Source of the DNA: Onchidella celtica
Lineage: Eukaryota > Mollusca > Gastropoda > Systellommatophora > Onchidiidae
Assembly (NCBI GenBank): GCA_963931925.1
Contig: OZ007576.1
Location: 18,427,811 to 18,491,810, forward strand
Direction: 5' to 3'
DNA: 64,000 bases
In this document: positions 23,802 to 39,817 of the stretch, one piece after another
How the letters are laid out: the number at the start of each line of letters is the position of its first letter
Position numbering within the stretch: position 1 is the first letter of the stretch
Position numbers and translations under genes: made by a program
The notes under the pieces: generated by a model
What the model saw: the letters and a program-made list of their open reading frames with translations, nothing else
Told to the model about the DNA's origin: nothing
The model's database searches: none

Positions 23802-26400
23802 TCCCCCACCCCAGTGGAAATTTTAAGAAAAAATTTACACGATAGGATCCAAGAAACCACAAAGTTATTGTGGTAGGGGCTTAAGTACTACTCTAGAAAA
23901 ACGAGCCTTAAGCTTGAGAATAAAAATTTTTTTTAACTAAGAACGTGCATATTGGATGGACAAAAAGCATACAATTATTGATGCCACGTTCTATAGAATC
24001 TAGTCTATCGAAACATTCTTACTGCACACAATCAAACTTCTCACGAACATTTATAATAACAATGAGTATATCACTGTATACTGCTGAATTAAAGTATAAC
24101 TACTATCAAACAATCAGGCCTTACTGAAGGAATCGGCTCATAATTATCTCGTCAACACACATAATTGCTGCTTATATACACATTCACAAACAATATATTG
24201 CTAATTAAAATACTGTGGTATCCAATGGCAGCAGTAGCTCTGGTAGCTTGGTTTGCCATGTCTCCATCTCATTGACCCGCTGACAAGGGCGTCAGGTTTG
24301 TCAGAAGTTCAGGTCACAGTCCGGAATGACGCTGGTGGAAAGAGGATATTCACAAAAAAAAAGGATTGTAAAATTGGTTCATATAGTAATGAACAAGATA
24401 AATGTGAATCCATCCACCGTCTAGAATTGAGGGGGAAAAGCACTATCCAACCCCAATATAAGACAGACTCTGTAATAGAGTAATGAAATTTTTGGTCTGT
24501 CTTACATTTTACAACGAATTTCCGTATAATGAAGCCGAAACAACCAAAACGGCGAAAAGTTAATTAGCTTAACGTTTACATTTCAAACTCGCGTGGTGCT
24601 GCGTTAAATGCAACAATAGTATAGAACTTTCTCAATTTAATAACAATATGATTATTTAATCTCCGTATCGAATCCGGTATAGATGAGATGGCACGAGGCG
24701 ATAGCTAGTTAATTTAATGCGCTTTACGCAAGCCATGCACACGTCAAGTGTCACAGTCATCTCGGTATATAGTCATATCTGGCATTACGTTAGCTGGTCC
24801 ACGGAACGCGGACAGCCTAAGACATAATCGGTTATATAATAAAAAAACAACTCTTCTCCACAACTTAAAACGCGACCACGCAGTGTCCTCTGTTACCACT
24901 GCAAAAAACTCTCAAAAACGCGAACACGCAGTCTCCTCTGTTACCACTGCAAAAATATATCTCTCTCTCAACGCGACGAATCAGTGTTCTCTGTTAGCAC
25001 TGGAAAAACTCTCAAAACGCGAAAATTCCCTTTCTTACCGGTCGGTCTTACACTGCCCGTCGGTCTTACACTGCCTGCGGCCTTACACTGCCCATAGGTC
25101 TTACACTGCATCTCCGCGTCTTACACTGCCTGCGGCCTTACACTGCCCTGAGGCCTTACACTGCCCTGTGGGGCTTACAATGCCTGTAAGAAGGTTCAAC
25201 TCTCTCTCTCTCTCAATATACCACGTGTCTTTTATAATGACATTACCTCAATACTGATACGAACAAGTCCCATGAGACAATAAACTCTTTGCTCCTCGGG
25301 CGGCCGCTCAGCCGAAAATAACACCAATATTCACCACATATCCCTACTAAAAAAAAAGTCACCTCCCTAAGCAGCCTAGTACTGCCCTCTCGGGGGCTCG
25401 TCAATGTTAAGACGAGATCGGTTATACATAACGCTTAATAAGCTCCATAGAACAGGCAGCATGGTAACTGCACGGGTTCCAACAATTCAATAAAAATCCT
25501 CACTCAAGCAGTGTTGCTACTGTACAACATTGGAGGATTAATTAACCCTCAATGCTTATTAACCCAGATTACACATGAACTCACTCACCGTGTCACAACA
25601 CGTGAACGAATTCAGGTATGCAAGAAAAATTAAGTATAAACAAAAAAGGTAAATACGATATAACGAATGTATAAAAAGAGGTACATTACAAACAAGACGC
25701 AAGACTCACAAGCAAAACGAACGATAACAGACCCTACAAGTCCTAACTTATGTTACAGAAAGTTTAAGAAAAAGACAGGAGAGACATCTTCCTAAAGAAA
25801 TGTGAGGAAGCAATAGAAACGCCACAATCTATACGAATAATGGATCCCTAATAGAACTATTCACAGTGAAGCAAATCCCCCCGAGTTATCAATAGCCACC
25901 AAGGCACTCCAATATCCTTCGTAATGGCAAAGAAGATATGCTAAACTATGATCCCATCCAACCTCCCGCTCTTAAACTAAACATATAGTAAATGGAAAAA
26001 AAGCCTGGAAAGACTGAGAGCGGAAAGTACCTCGCCCTCCTCAAGACTGACAATCAGATGGTTCACTTAACTTTCTTTTGAGGAATTCAGATGGTAATGT
26101 CCTCAATCCATAGCTCGTTCCAAGCCCAAAAAAAATGTGTTTCTGTCTCAGGTAGATCTCTAAGGTGAATGGTGTCCCTCGCCGGTGTCGTCGGGTCAAT
26201 GGGATGATCAGCTCACCATATGAAATTGAACCAAAATGTTATATTAATACAAATTGCCTATAATCTAAAGTATAAAGGACCTGAAATCACAATGTTATAA
26301 CAGAACAATATGAAATAATGGAATAAAATGCAATAGCTTTTAGAATAATTTACCTAAATGGCATGGCGTTATTTAAGTTCTTTAAGGGGTCCCTCTCCAG
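23802..26400 (-). mobile_element. Array internal region 4
   Basis: 2599 bp, variant class A in its left half. Towards its right end it shares two variants only with unit 5. Confidence 0.85.
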
Positions 26401-27805
26401 TGTTACGGGTCTGGTCTGGGTGGTAGTGTTACAGAGTGGGTGTTATGAATTATTGGTTTTATGACTGCATTTAAAAATCGAGAGGTATTTACTAATTAAG
26501 CTTTCGTACCATGCCACACACTAAGAACAATCTGAATAAGTTTTATCAACAGACCTGCAGGGCCACAAATTTAATTACCTTAAATGTCCTAACAATTTTG
26601 TCTAGATCTCTTACATATTAAAAAGACAACATCAGCAGCATCAAATGAAAATTCAATAATATGTCACTAGAAGTCTCCTCTAGATTCCTGTAAGATTAAG
26701 ATCATTCTGACTCTCTAACAATTTAAGTATGAATTGTCTATCTCTCAGATATAGTCTGCCTACTATCTATCAAGCAATATACTAATGTCTCTGGCGACAA
26801 TGTCATCTCAGCTATTTGTGCCTACCGCTTATAATGGATCAAGCTCGTCAATACAAACTGACGTAGTTAAGTCTATTAGATCTACTCTAGGATGGGCTGG
26901 CAATCCCCAGCCTCATCCAGACAAATCAATTCCAATTCACAGATGTGTATGCCAAACATTCATACTAGATCTAGTTGCAAGTTAATATACATCTTTGTCT
27001 TGCATTCTTGGGTAGCACTCCTAGCATATGCGGCAATCCTGTCCTACTGGATAAATTATGGTCAGCTCCTCGTTCATTGTTGAATCAACAGACAAACACT
27101 TACACTTGGTCCCTGATAAGGAATCAGGGAACAGTAGACAACAGCAGTGGGTAAATCATAATCGAGCACATGGCTTCATCTCAATGCCTATAATGGACAT
27201 AGACATAAAAAACAACAGTCTTCTGATTCTTCTGGCAGAATCACGCCGACGCCTGCACAGATGGAATTTTCTGTATGGAGTGATGAACATAGGAATGGCT
27301 ACGCTTTTATACTGTGCGGCCAACTGCAAATTACCGTCCAAATGCCTAGATTTGATTGGTGCATCCATTCGAGCTCAGCTCGCAGTATTAATAGATTCTG
27401 CATGGAAGTTGGTCACGGCCTTGTACTAGAAACAGACAAGGTCAAATTAAAATGTCAAAACCATTACTAAAATCTCTAAACCCTCGTGCTTTCTACGTTT
27501 TATGTACGAATTTCTGAACGCGACTAAGCGTCTTAAACTATCTATCCTTATTCACCCCTTCTCTTCCCTTGTAAGAGTTCATCAAAATCACGGGGTCGAG
27601 AATTGCACTGTCACTCCTAACTTATCCATTTATTCTATCTTGCCCCACTTTCTTTCCATCTCTAAGAAAAAGTGTTACAAAAACAAACTGTTCACGAGAA
27701 CAGTTCAAGGACATTTTACGCTGGTTATAATCAACGAAACCGTGAAAAAAAAAAAGTCTTTTCAAGTCGTGACCCAGCACGACAATTATAGTATTAACCT
27801 TGACA
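26401..27805 (-). repeat. Array LTR 5
   Basis: 1405 bp. One difference in the A-rich run near its right end; otherwise like LTR 2. Confidence 0.88.
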
Positions 27806-30404
27806 TCCCCCACCCCAGTGGAAATTTTAAGAAAAAATTTACACGATAGGATCCAAGAAACCACAAAGTTATTGTGGTAGGGGCTTAAGTACTACTGTAG
27901 AAAAACGAGCCTTAAGCTTGAGAATAAAAATTTTTTTTAACTAAGAACGTGCATATTGGATGGACAAAAAGCATACAATTATTGATGCCACGTTCTATAG
28001 AATCTAGTCTATCGAAACATTCTTACTGCACACAATCAAACTTCTCACGAACATTTATAATAACAATGAGTATATCACTGTATACTGCTGAATTAAAGTA
28101 TAACTACTATCAAACAATCAGGCCTTACTGAAGGAATCGGCTCATGATTATCTCGTCAACACACATAATTGCTGCTTATATACACATTCACAAACAATAT
28201 ATTGCTAATTAAAATACTGTGGTATCCAATGGCAGCAGTAGCTCTGGTAGCTTGGTTTGCCATGTCTCCATCTCATTGACCCGCTGACAAGGGCGTCAGG
28301 TTTGTCAGAAGTTCAGGTCACAGTCCGGAATGACGCTGGTGGAAAGAGGATATTCACAAAAAAAAAGGATTGTAAAATTGGTTAATATAGTAATGAACAA
28401 GATAAATGTGAATCCATCCACCGTCTAGAATTGAGGGGGAAAAGCACTATCCAACCCCAATATAAGACAGACTCTGTAATAGAGTAATGAAATTTTTGGT
28501 CTGTCTTACATTTTACAACGAATTTCCGTATAATGAAGCCGAAACAACCAAAACGGCGAAAAGTTAATTAGCTTAACGTTTACATTTCAAACTCGCGTGG
28601 TGCTGCGTTAAATGCAACAATAGTATAGAACTTTCTCAATTTAATAACAATATGATTATTTAATCTCCGTATCGAATCCGGTATAGATGAGATGGCACGA
28701 GGCGATAGCTAGTTAATTTAATGCGCTTTACGCAAGCCATGCACACGTCAAGTGTCACAGTCATCTCGGTATATAGTCATATCTGGCATTACGTTAGCTG
28801 GTCCACGGAACGCGGACAGCCTAAGACATAATCGGTTATATAATAAAAAAACAACTCTTCTCCACAACTTAAAACGCGACCACGCAGTGTCCTCTGTTAC
28901 CACTGCAAAAAACTCTCAAAAACGCGAACACGCAGTCTCCTCTGTTACCACTGCAAAAATATATCTCTCTCTCAACGCGACGAATCAGTGTTCTCTGTTA
29001 GCACTGGAAAAACTCTCAAAACGCGAAAATTCCCTTTCTTACCGGTCGGTCTTACACTGCCCGTCGGTCTTACACTGCCTGCGGCCTTACACTGCCCATA
29101 GGTCTTACACTGCATCTCCGCGTCTTACACTGCCTGCGGCCTTACACTGCCCTGAGGCCTTACACTGCCCTGTGGGGCTTACAATGCCTGTAAGAAGGTT
29201 CAACTCTCTCTCTCTCTCAATATACCACGTGTCTTTTATAATGACATTACCTCAATACTGATACGAACAAGTCCCATGAGACAATAAACTCTTTGCTCCG
29301 CGGGCGGCCGCTCAGCCGAAAATAACACCAATATTCACCACATATCCCTACTAAAAAAAAAGTCACCTCCCTAAGCAGCCTAGTACTGCCCTCTCGGGGG
29401 CTCGTCAATGTTAAGACGAGATCGGTTATACATAACGCTTAATAAGCTCCATAGAACAGGCAGCATGGTAACTGCACGGGTTCCAACAATTCAATAAAAA
29501 TCCTCACTCAAGCAGTGTTGCTACTGTACAACATAGGAGGATTAATTAACCCTCATTGCTTATTAACCCAGATTACACATGAACTCACTCACCGTGTCAC
29601 AACACGTGAACGAATTCAGGTATGCAAGAAAAATTAAGTATAAACAAAAAAGGTAAATACGATATAACGAATGTATAAAAAGAGGTACATTACAAACAAG
29701 ACGCAAGACTCACAAGCAAAACGAACGATAACAGACCCTACAAGTCCTAACTTATGTTACAGAAAGTTTAAGAAAAAGACAGGAGAGACATCTTCCTAAA
29801 GAAATGTGAGGAAGCAATAGAAACGCCACAATCTATACGAATAATGGATCCCTAATAGAACTATTCACAGTGAAGCAAATCCCCCCGAGTTATCAATAGC
29901 CACCAAGGCACTCCAATATCCTTCGTAATGGCAAAGAAGATATGCTAAACTATGATCCCATCCAACCTCCCGCTCTTAAACTAAACATATAGTAAATGGA
30001 AAAAAAGCCTGGAAAGACTGAGAGCGGAAAGTACCTCGCCCTCCTCAAGACTGACAATCAGATGATTCACTTAACTTTCTTTTGAGGAATTCAGATGGTA
30101 ATGTCCTCAATCCATAGCTCGTTCCAAGCCCAAAAAAAATGTGTTTCTGTCTCAGGTAGATCTCTAAGGTGAATGGTGTCCCTCGCCGGTGTCGTCGGGT
30201 CAATGGGATGATCAGCTCACCATATGAAATTGAACCAAAATGTTATATTAATACAAATTGCCTATAATCTAAAGTATAAAGGACCTGGAATCACAATGTT
30301 ATAACAGAACAATATGAAATAATGGAATAAAATGCAGTAGCTTTTAGAATAATTTACCTAAATGGCATGGCGTTATTTAAGTTCTTTAAGGGGTCCCTCT
30401 CCAG
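27806..30404 (-). mobile_element. Array internal region 5
   Basis: 2599 bp, variant class C (with units 6 and 8). Also shares variants with unit 4 at its right end. Confidence 0.85.
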
Positions 30405-31809
30405 TGTTACGGGTCTGGTCTGGGTGGTAGTGTTACAGAGTGGGTGTTATGAATTATTGGTTTTATGACTGCATTTAAAAATCGAGAGGTATTTACTAAT
30501 TAAGCTTTCGTACCATGCCACACACTAAGAACAATCTGAATAAGTTTTATCAACAGACCTGCAGGGCCACAAATTTAATTACCTTAAATGTCCTAACAAT
30601 TTTGTCTAGATCTCTTACATATTAAAAAGACAACATCAGCAGCATCAAATGAAAATTCAATAATATGTCACTAGAAGTCTCCTCTAGATTCCTGTAAGAT
30701 TAAGATCATTCTGACTCTCTAACAATTTAAGTATGAATTGTCTATCTCTCAGATATAGTCTGCCTACTATCTATCAAGCAATATACTAATGTCTCTGGCG
30801 ACAATGTCATCTCAGCTATTTGTGCCTACCGCTTATAATGGATCAAGCTCGTCAATACAAACTGACGTAGTTAAGTCTATTAGATCTACTCTAGGATGGG
30901 CTGGCAATCCCCAGCCTCATCCAGACAAATCAATTCCAATTCACAGATGTGTATGCCAAACATTCATACTAGATCTAGTTGCAAGTTAATATACATCTTT
31001 GTCTTGCATTCTTGGGTAGCACTCCTAGCATATGCGGCAATCCTGTCCTACTGGATAAATTATGGTCAGCTCCTCGTTCATTGTTGAATCAACAGACAAA
31101 CACTTACACTTGGTCCCTGATAAGGAATCAGGGAACAGTAGACAACAGCAGTGGGTAAATCATAATCGAGCACATGGCTTCATCTCAATGCCTATAATGG
31201 ACATAGACATAAAAAACAACAGTCTTCTGATTCTTCTGGCAGAATCACGCCGACGCCTGCACAGATGGAATTTTCTGTATGGAGTGATGAACATAGGAAT
31301 GGCTACGCTTTTATACTGTGCGGCCAACTGCAAATTACCGTCCAAATGCCTAGATTTGATTGGTGCATCCATTCGAGCTCAGCTCGCAGTATTAATAGAT
31401 TCTGCATGGAAGTTGGTCACGGCCTTGTACTAGAAACAGACAAGGTCAAATTAAAATGTCAAAACCATTACTAAAATCTCTAAACCCTCGTGCTTTCTAC
31501 GTTTTATGTACGAATTTCTGAACGCGACTAAGCGTCTTAAACTATCTATCCTTATTCACCCCTTCTCTTCCCTTGTAAGAGTTCATCAAAATCACGGGGT
31601 CGAGAATTGCACTGTCACTCCTAACTTATCCATTTATTCTATCTTGCCCCACTTTCTTTCCATCTCTAAGAAAAAGTGTTACAAAAACAAACTGTTCACG
31701 AGAACAGTTCAAGGACATTTTACGCTGGTTATAATCAACGAAACCGTGAAAAAAAACAAGTCTTTTCAAGTCGTGACCCAGCACGACAATTATAGTATTA
31801 ACCTTGACA
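30405..31809 (-). repeat. Array LTR 6
   Basis: 1405 bp, essentially identical to LTR 2. Confidence 0.88.
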
Positions 31810-34408
31810 TCCCCCACCCCAGTGGAAATTTTAAGAAAAAATTTACACGATAGGATCCAAGAAACCACAAAGTTATTGTGGTAGGGGCTTAAGTACTACT
31901 GTAGAAAAACGAGCCTTAAGCTTGAGAATAAAAAATTTTTTTAACTAAGAACGTGCATATTGGATGGACAAAAAGCATACAATTATTGATGCCACGTTCT
32001 ATAGAATCTAGTCTATCGAAACATTCTTACTGCACACAATCAAACTTCTCACGAACATTTATAATAACAATGAGTATATCACTGTATACTGCTGAATTAA
32101 AGTATAACTACTATCAAACAATCAGGCCTTACTGAAGGAATCGGCTCATAATTATCTCGTCAACACACATAATTGCTGCTTATATACACATTCACAAACA
32201 ATATATTGCTAATTAAAATACTGTGGTATCCAATGGCAGCAGTAGCTCTGGTAGCTTGGTTTGCCATGTCTCCATCTCATTGACCCGCTGACAAGGGCGT
32301 CAGGTTTGTCAGAAGTTCAGGTCACAGTCCGGAATGACGCTGGTGGAAAGAGGATATTCACAAAAAAAAAGGATTGTAAAATTGGTTAATATAGTAATGA
32401 ACAAGATAAATGTGAATCCATCCACCGTCTAGAATTGAGGGGGAAAAGCACTATCCAACCCCAATATAAGACAGACTCTGTAATAGAGTAATGAAATTTT
32501 TGGTCTGTCTTACATTTTACAACGAATTTCCGTATAATGAAGCCGAAACAACCAAAACGGCGAAAAGTTAATTAGCTTAACGTTTACATTTCAAACTCGC
32601 GTGGTGCTGCGTTAAATGCAACAATAGTATAGAACTTTCTCAATTTAATAACAATATGATTATTTAATCTCCGTATCGAATCCGGTATAGATGAGATGGC
32701 ACGAGGCGATAGCTAGTTAATTTAATGCGCTTTACGCAAGCCATGCACACGTCAAGTGTCACAGTCATCTCGGTATATAGTCATATCTGGCATTACGTTA
32801 GCTGGTCCACGGAACGCGGACAGCCTAAGACATAATCGGTTATATAATAAAAAAACAACTCTTCTCCACAACTTAAAACGCGACCACGCAGTGTCCTCTG
32901 TTACCACTGCAAAAAACTCTCAAAAACGCGAACACGCAGTCTCCTCTGTTACCACTGCAAAAATATATCTCTCTCTCAACGCGACGAATCAGTGTTCTCT
33001 GTTAGCACTGGAAAAACTCTCAAAACGCGAAAATTCCCTTTCTTACCGGTCGGTCTTACACTGCCCGTCGGTCTTACACTGCCTGCGGCCTTACACTGCC
33101 CATAGGTCTTACACTGCATCTCCGCGTCTTACACTGCCTGCGGCCTTACACTGCCCTGAGGCCTTACACTGCCCTGTGGGGCTTACAATGCCTGTAAGAA
33201 GGTTCAACTCTCTCTCTCTCTCAATATACCACGTGTCTTTTATAATGACATTACCTCAATACTGATACGAACAAGTCCCATGAGACAATAAACTCTTTGC
33301 TCCTCGGGCGGCCGCTCAGCCGAAAATAACACCAATATTCACCACATATCCCTACTAAAAAAAAAGTCACCTCCCTAAGCAGCCTAGTACTGCCCTCTCG
33401 GGGGCTCGTCAATGTTAAGACGAGATCGGTTATACATAACGCTTAATAAGCTCCATAGAACAGGCAGCATGGTAACTGCACGGGTTCCAACAATTCAATA
33501 AAAATCCTCACTCAAGCAGTGTTGCTACTGTACAACATAGGAGGATTAATTAACCCTCATTGCTTATTAACCCAGAATACACATGAACTCACTCACCGTG
33601 TCACAACACGTGAACGAATTCAGGTATGCAAGAAAAATTAAGTATAAACAAAAAAGGTAAATACGATATAACGAATGTATAAAAAGAGGTACATTACAAA
33701 CAAGACGCAAGACTCACAAGCAAAACGAACGATAACAGACCCTACAAGTCCTAACTTATGTTACAGAAAGTTTAAGAAAAAGACAGGAGAGACATCTTCC
33801 TAAAGAAATGTGAGGAAGCAATAGAAACGCCACAATCTATACGAATAATGGATCCCTAATAGAACTATTCACAGTGAAGCAAATCCCCCCGAGTTATCAA
33901 TAGCCACCAAGGCACTCCAATATCCTTCGTAATGGCAAAGAAGATATGCTAAACTATGATCCCATCCAACCTCCCGCTCTTAAACTAAACATATAGTAAA
34001 TGGAAAAAAAGCCTGGAAAGACTGAGAGCGGAAAGTACCTCGCCCTCCTCAAGACTGACAATCAGATGGTTCACTTAACTTTCTTTTGAGGAATTCAGAT
34101 GGTAATGTCCTCAATCCATAGCTCGTTCCAAGCCCAAAAAAAATGTGTTTCTGTCTCAGGTAGATCTCTAAGGTGAATGGTGTCCCTCGCCGGTGTCGTC
34201 GGGTCAATGGGATGATCAGCTCACCATATGAAATTGAACCAAAATGTTATATTAATACAAATTGCCTATAATCTAAAGTATAAAGGACCTGAAATCACAA
34301 TGTTATAACAGAACAATATGAAATAATGGAATAAAATGCAATAGGTTTTAGAATAATTTACCTAAATGGCATGGCGTTATTTAAGTTCTTTAAGGGGTCC
34401 CTCTCCAG
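31810..34408 (-). mobile_element. Array internal region 6
   Basis: 2599 bp, variant class C. Shares an A/T-run variant near its left end with units 7 and 8. Confidence 0.85.
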
Positions 34409-35813
34409 TGTTACGGGTCTGGTCTGGGTGGTAGTGTTACAGAGTGGGTGTTATGAATTATTGGTTTTATGACTGCATTTAAAAATCGAGAGGTATTTAC
34501 TAATTAAGCTTTCGTACCATGCCACACACTAAGAACAATCTGAATAAGTTTTATCAACAGACCTGCAGGGCCACAAATTTAATTACCTTAAATGTCCTAA
34601 CAATTTTGTCTAGATCTCTTACATATTAAAAAGACAACATCAGCAGCATCAAATGAAAATTCAATAATATGTCACTAGAAGTCTCCTCTAGATTCCTGTA
34701 AGATTAAGATCATTCTGACTCTCTAACAATTTAAGTATGAATTGTCTATCTCTCAGATATAGTCTGCCTACTATCTATCAAGCAATATACTAATGTCTCT
34801 GGCGACAATGTCATCTCAGCTATTTGTGCCTACCGCTTATAATGGATCAAGCTCGTCAATACAAACTGACGTAGTTAAGTCTATTAGATCTACTCTAGGA
34901 TGGGCTGGCAATCCCCAGCCTCATCCAGACAAATCAATTCCAATTCACAGATGTGTATGCCAAACATTCATACTAGATCTAGTTGCAAGTTAATATACAT
35001 CTTTGTCTTGCATTCTTGGGTAGCACTCCTAGCATATGCGGCAATCCTGTCCTACTGGATAAATTATGGTCAGCTCCTCGTTCATTGTTGAATCAACAGA
35101 CAAACACTTACACTTGGTCCCTGATAAGGAATCAGGGAACAGTAGACAACAGCAGTGGGTAAATCATAATCGAGCACATGGCTTCATCTCAATGCCTATA
35201 ATGGACATAGACATAAAAAACAACAGTCTTCTGATTCTTCTGGCAGAATCACGCCGACGCCTGCACAGATGGAATTTTCTGTATGGAGTGATGAACATAG
35301 GAATGGCTACGCTTTTATACTGTGCGGCCAACTGCAAATTACCGTCCAAATGCCTAGATTTGATTGGTGCATCCATTCGAGCTCAGCTCGCAGTATTAAT
35401 AGATTCTGCATGGAAGTTGGTCACGGCCTTGTACTAGAAACAGACAAGGTCAAATTAAAATGTCAAAACCATTACTAAAATCTCTAAACCCTCGTGCTTT
35501 CTACGTTTTATGTACGAATTTCTGAACGCGACTAAGCGTCTTAAACTATCTATCCTTATTCACCCCTTCTCTTCCCTTGTAAGAGTTCATCAAAATCACG
35601 GGGTCGAGAATTGCACTGTCACTCCTAACTTATCCATTTATTCTATCTTGCCCCACTTTCTTTCCATCTCTAAGAAAAAGTGTTACAAAAACAAACTGTT
35701 CACGAGAACAGTTCAAGGACATTTTACGCTGGTTATAATCAACGAAACCGTGAAAAAAAACAAGTCTTTTCAAGTCGTGACCCAGCACGACAATTATAGT
35801 ATTAACCTTGACA
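34409..35813 (-). repeat. Array LTR 7
   Basis: 1405 bp, essentially identical to LTR 2. Confidence 0.88.
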
Positions 35814-38412
35814 TCCCCCACCCCAGTGGAAATTTTAAGAAAAAATTTACACGATAGGATCCAAGAAACCACAAAGTTATTGTGGTAGGGGCTTAAGTAC
35901 TAATGTAGAAAAACGAGCCTTAAGCTTGAGAATAAAAAATTTTTTTAACTAAGAACGTGCATATTGGATGGACAAAAAGCATACAATTATTGATGCCACG
36001 TTCTATAGAATCTAGTCTATCGAAACATTCTTACTGCACACAATCAAACTTCTCACGAACATTTATAATAACAATGAGTATATCACTGTATACTGCTGAA
36101 TTAAAGTATAACTACTATCAAACAATCAGGCCTTACTGAAGGAATCGGCTCATAATTATCTCGTCAACACACATAATTGCTGCTTATATACACATTCACA
36201 AACAATATATTGCTAATTAAAATACTGTGGTATCCAATGGCAGCAGTAGCCCTGGTAGCTTGGTTTGCCATGTCTCCATCTCATTGACCCGCTGACAAGG
36301 GCGTCAGGTTTGTCAGAAGTTCAGGTCACAGTCCGGAATGACGCTGGTGGAAAGAGGATATTCACCAAAAAAAAGGATTGTAAAATTGGTTCATATAGTA
36401 ATGAACAAGATAAATGTGAATCCATCCACCGTCTAGAATTGAGGGGGAAAAGCACTATCCAACCCCAATATAAGACAGACTCTGTAATAGAGTAATGAAA
36501 TTTTTGGTCTGTCTTACATTTTACAACGAATTTCCGTATAATGAAGCCGAAACAACCAAAACGGCGAAAAGTTAATTAGCTTAACGTTTACATTTCAAAC
36601 TCGCGTGGTGCTGCGTTAAATGCAACAATAGTATAGAACTTTCTCAATTTAATAACAATATGATTATTTAATCTCCGTATCGAATCCGGTATAGATGAGA
36701 TGGCACGAGGCGATAGCTAGTTAATTTAATGCGCTTTACGCAAGCCATGCACACGTCAAGTGTCACAGTCATCTCGGTATATAGTCATATCTGGCATTAC
36801 GTTAGCTGGTCCACGGAACGCGGACAGCCTAAGACATAATCGGTTATATAATAAAAAAACAACTCTTCTCCACAACTTAAAACGCGACCACGCAGTGTCC
36901 TCTGTTACCACTGCAAAAAACTCTCAAAAACGCGAACACGCAGTCTCCTCTGTTACCACTGCAAAAATATATCTCTCTCTCAACGCGACGAATCAGTGTT
37001 CTCTGTTAGCACTGGAAAAACTCTCAAAACGCGAAAATTCCCTTTCTTACCGGTCGGTCTTACACTGCCCGTCGGTCTTACACTGCCTGCGGCCTTACAC
37101 TGCCCATAGGTCTTACACTGCATCTCCGCGTCTTACACTGCCTGCGGCCTTACACTGCCCTGAGGCCTTACACTGCCCTGTGGGGCTTACAATGCCTGTA
37201 AGAAGGTTCAACTCTCTCTCTCTCTCAATATACCACGTGTCTTTTATAATGACATTACCTCAATACTGATACGAACAAGTCCCATGAGACAATAAACTCT
37301 TTGCTCCTCGGGCGGCCGCTCAGCCGAAAATAACACCAATATTCACCACATATCCCTACTAAAAAAAAAGTCACCTCCCTAAGCAGCCTAGTACTGCCCT
37401 CTCGGGGGCTCGTCAATGTTAAGACGAGATCGGTTATACATAACGCTTAATAAGCTCCATAGAACAGGCAGCATGGTAACTGCACGGGTTCCAACAATTC
37501 AATAAAAATCCTCACTCAAGCAGTGTTGCTACTGTACAACATAGGAGGATTAATTAACCCTCACTGCTTATTAACCCAGAATACACATGAACTCACTCAC
37601 CGTGTCACAACACGTGAACGAATTCAGGTATGCAAGAAAAATTAAGTATAAACAAAAAAGGTAAATACGATATAACGAATGTATAAAAAGAGGTACATTA
37701 CAAACAAGACGCAAGACTCACAAGCAAAACGAACGATAACAGACCCTACAAGTCCTAACTTATGTTACAGAAAGTTTAAGAAAAAGACAGGAGAGACATC
37801 TTCCTAAAGAAATGTGAGGAAGCAATAGAAACGCCACAATCTATACGAATAATGGATCCCTAATAGAACTATTCACAGTGAAGCAAATCCCCCCGAGTTA
37901 TCAATAGCCACCAAGGCACTCCAATATCCTTCGTAATGGCAAAGAAGATATGCTAAACTATGATCCCATCCAACCTCCCGCTCTTAAACTAAACATATAG
38001 TAAATGGAAAAAAAGCCTGGAAAGACTGAGAGCGGAAAGTACCTCGCCCTCCTCAAGACTGACAATCAGATGGTTCACTTAACTTTCTTTTGAGGAATTC
38101 AGATGGTAATGTCCTCAATCCATAGCTCGTTCCAAGCCCAAAAAAAATGTGTTTCTGTCTCAGGTAGATCTCTAAGGTGAATGGTGTCCCTCTCCGGTGT
38201 CGTCGGGTCAATGGGATGATCAGCTCACCATATGAAATTGAACCAAAATGTTATATTAATACAAATTGCCTATAATCTAAAGTATAAAGGACCTGAAATC
38301 ACAATGTTATAACAGAACAATATGAAATAATGGAATAAAATGCAATAGGTTTTAGAATAATTTACCTAAATGGCATGGCGTTATTTAAGTTCTTTAAGGG
38401 GTCCCTCTCCAG
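35814..38412 (-). mobile_element. Array internal region 7
   Basis: 2599 bp, variant class B, the partner of unit 3. Confidence 0.85.
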
Positions 38413-39817
38413 TGTTACGGGTCTGGTCTGGGTGGTAGTGTTACAGAGTGGGTGTTATGAATTATTGGTTTTATGACTGCATTTAAAAATCGAGAGGTAT
38501 TTACTAATTAAGCTTTCGTACCATGCCACACACTAAGAACAATCTGAATAAGTTTTATCAACAGACCTGCAGGGCCACAAATTTAATTACCTTAAATGTC
38601 CTAACAATTTTGTCTAGATCTCTTACATATTAAAAAGACAACATCAGCAGCATCAAATGAAAATTCAATAATATGTCACTAGAAGTCTCCTCTAGATTCC
38701 TGTAAGATTAAGATCATTCTGACTCTCTAACAATTTAAGTATGAATTGTCTATCTCTCAGATATAGTCTGCCTACTATCTATCAAGCAATATACTAATGT
38801 CTCTGGCGACAATGTCATCTCAGCTATTTGTGCCTACCGCTTATAATGGATCAAGCTCGTCAATACAAACTGACGTAGTTAAGTCTATTAGATCTACTCT
38901 AGGATGGGCTGGCAATCCCCAGCCTCATCCAGACAAATCAATTCCAATTCACAGATGTGTATGCCAAACATTCATACTAGATCTAGTTGCAAGTTAATAT
39001 ACATCTTTGTCTTGCATTCTTGGGTAGCACTCCTAGCATATGCGGCAATCCTGTCCTACTGGATAAATTATGGTCAGCTCCTCGTTCATTGTTGAATCAA
39101 CAGACAAACACTTACACTTGGTCCCTGATAAGGAATCAGGGAACAGTAGACAACAGCAGTGGGTAAATCATAATAGAGCTCATGGCTTCATCTCAATGCC
39201 TATAATGGACATAGACATAAAAAACAACAGTCTTCTGATTCTTCTGGCAGAATCACGCCGACGCCTGCACAGATGGAATTTTCTGTATGGAGTGATGAAC
39301 ATAGGAATGGCTACGCTTTTATACTGTGCGGCCAACTGCAAATTACCGTCCAAATGCCTAGATTTGATTGGTGCATCCATTCGAGCTCAGCTCGCAGTAT
39401 TAATAGATTCTGCATGGAAGTTGGTCACGGCCTTGTACTAGAAACAGACAAGGTCAAATTAAAATGTCAAAACCATTACTAAAATCTCTAAACCCTCGTG
39501 CTTTCTACGTTTTATGTACGAATTTCTGAACGCGACTAAGCGTCTTAAACTATCTATCCTTATTCACCCCTTCTCTTCCCTTGTAAGAGTTCATCAAAAT
39601 CACGGGGTCGAGAATTGCACTGTCACTCCTAACTTATCCATTTATTCTATCTTGCCCCACTTTCTTTCCATCTCTAAGAAAAAGTGTTACAAAAACAAAC
39701 TGTTCACGAGAACAGTTCAAGGACATTTTACGCTGGTTATAATCAACGAAACCGTGAAAAAAAACAAGTCTTTTCAAGTCGTGACCCAGCACGACAATTA
39801 TAGTATTAACCTTGACA
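38413..39817 (-). repeat. Array LTR 8
   Basis: 1405 bp. Two private substitutions a few bases apart distinguish it from all other LTRs. Confidence 0.88.
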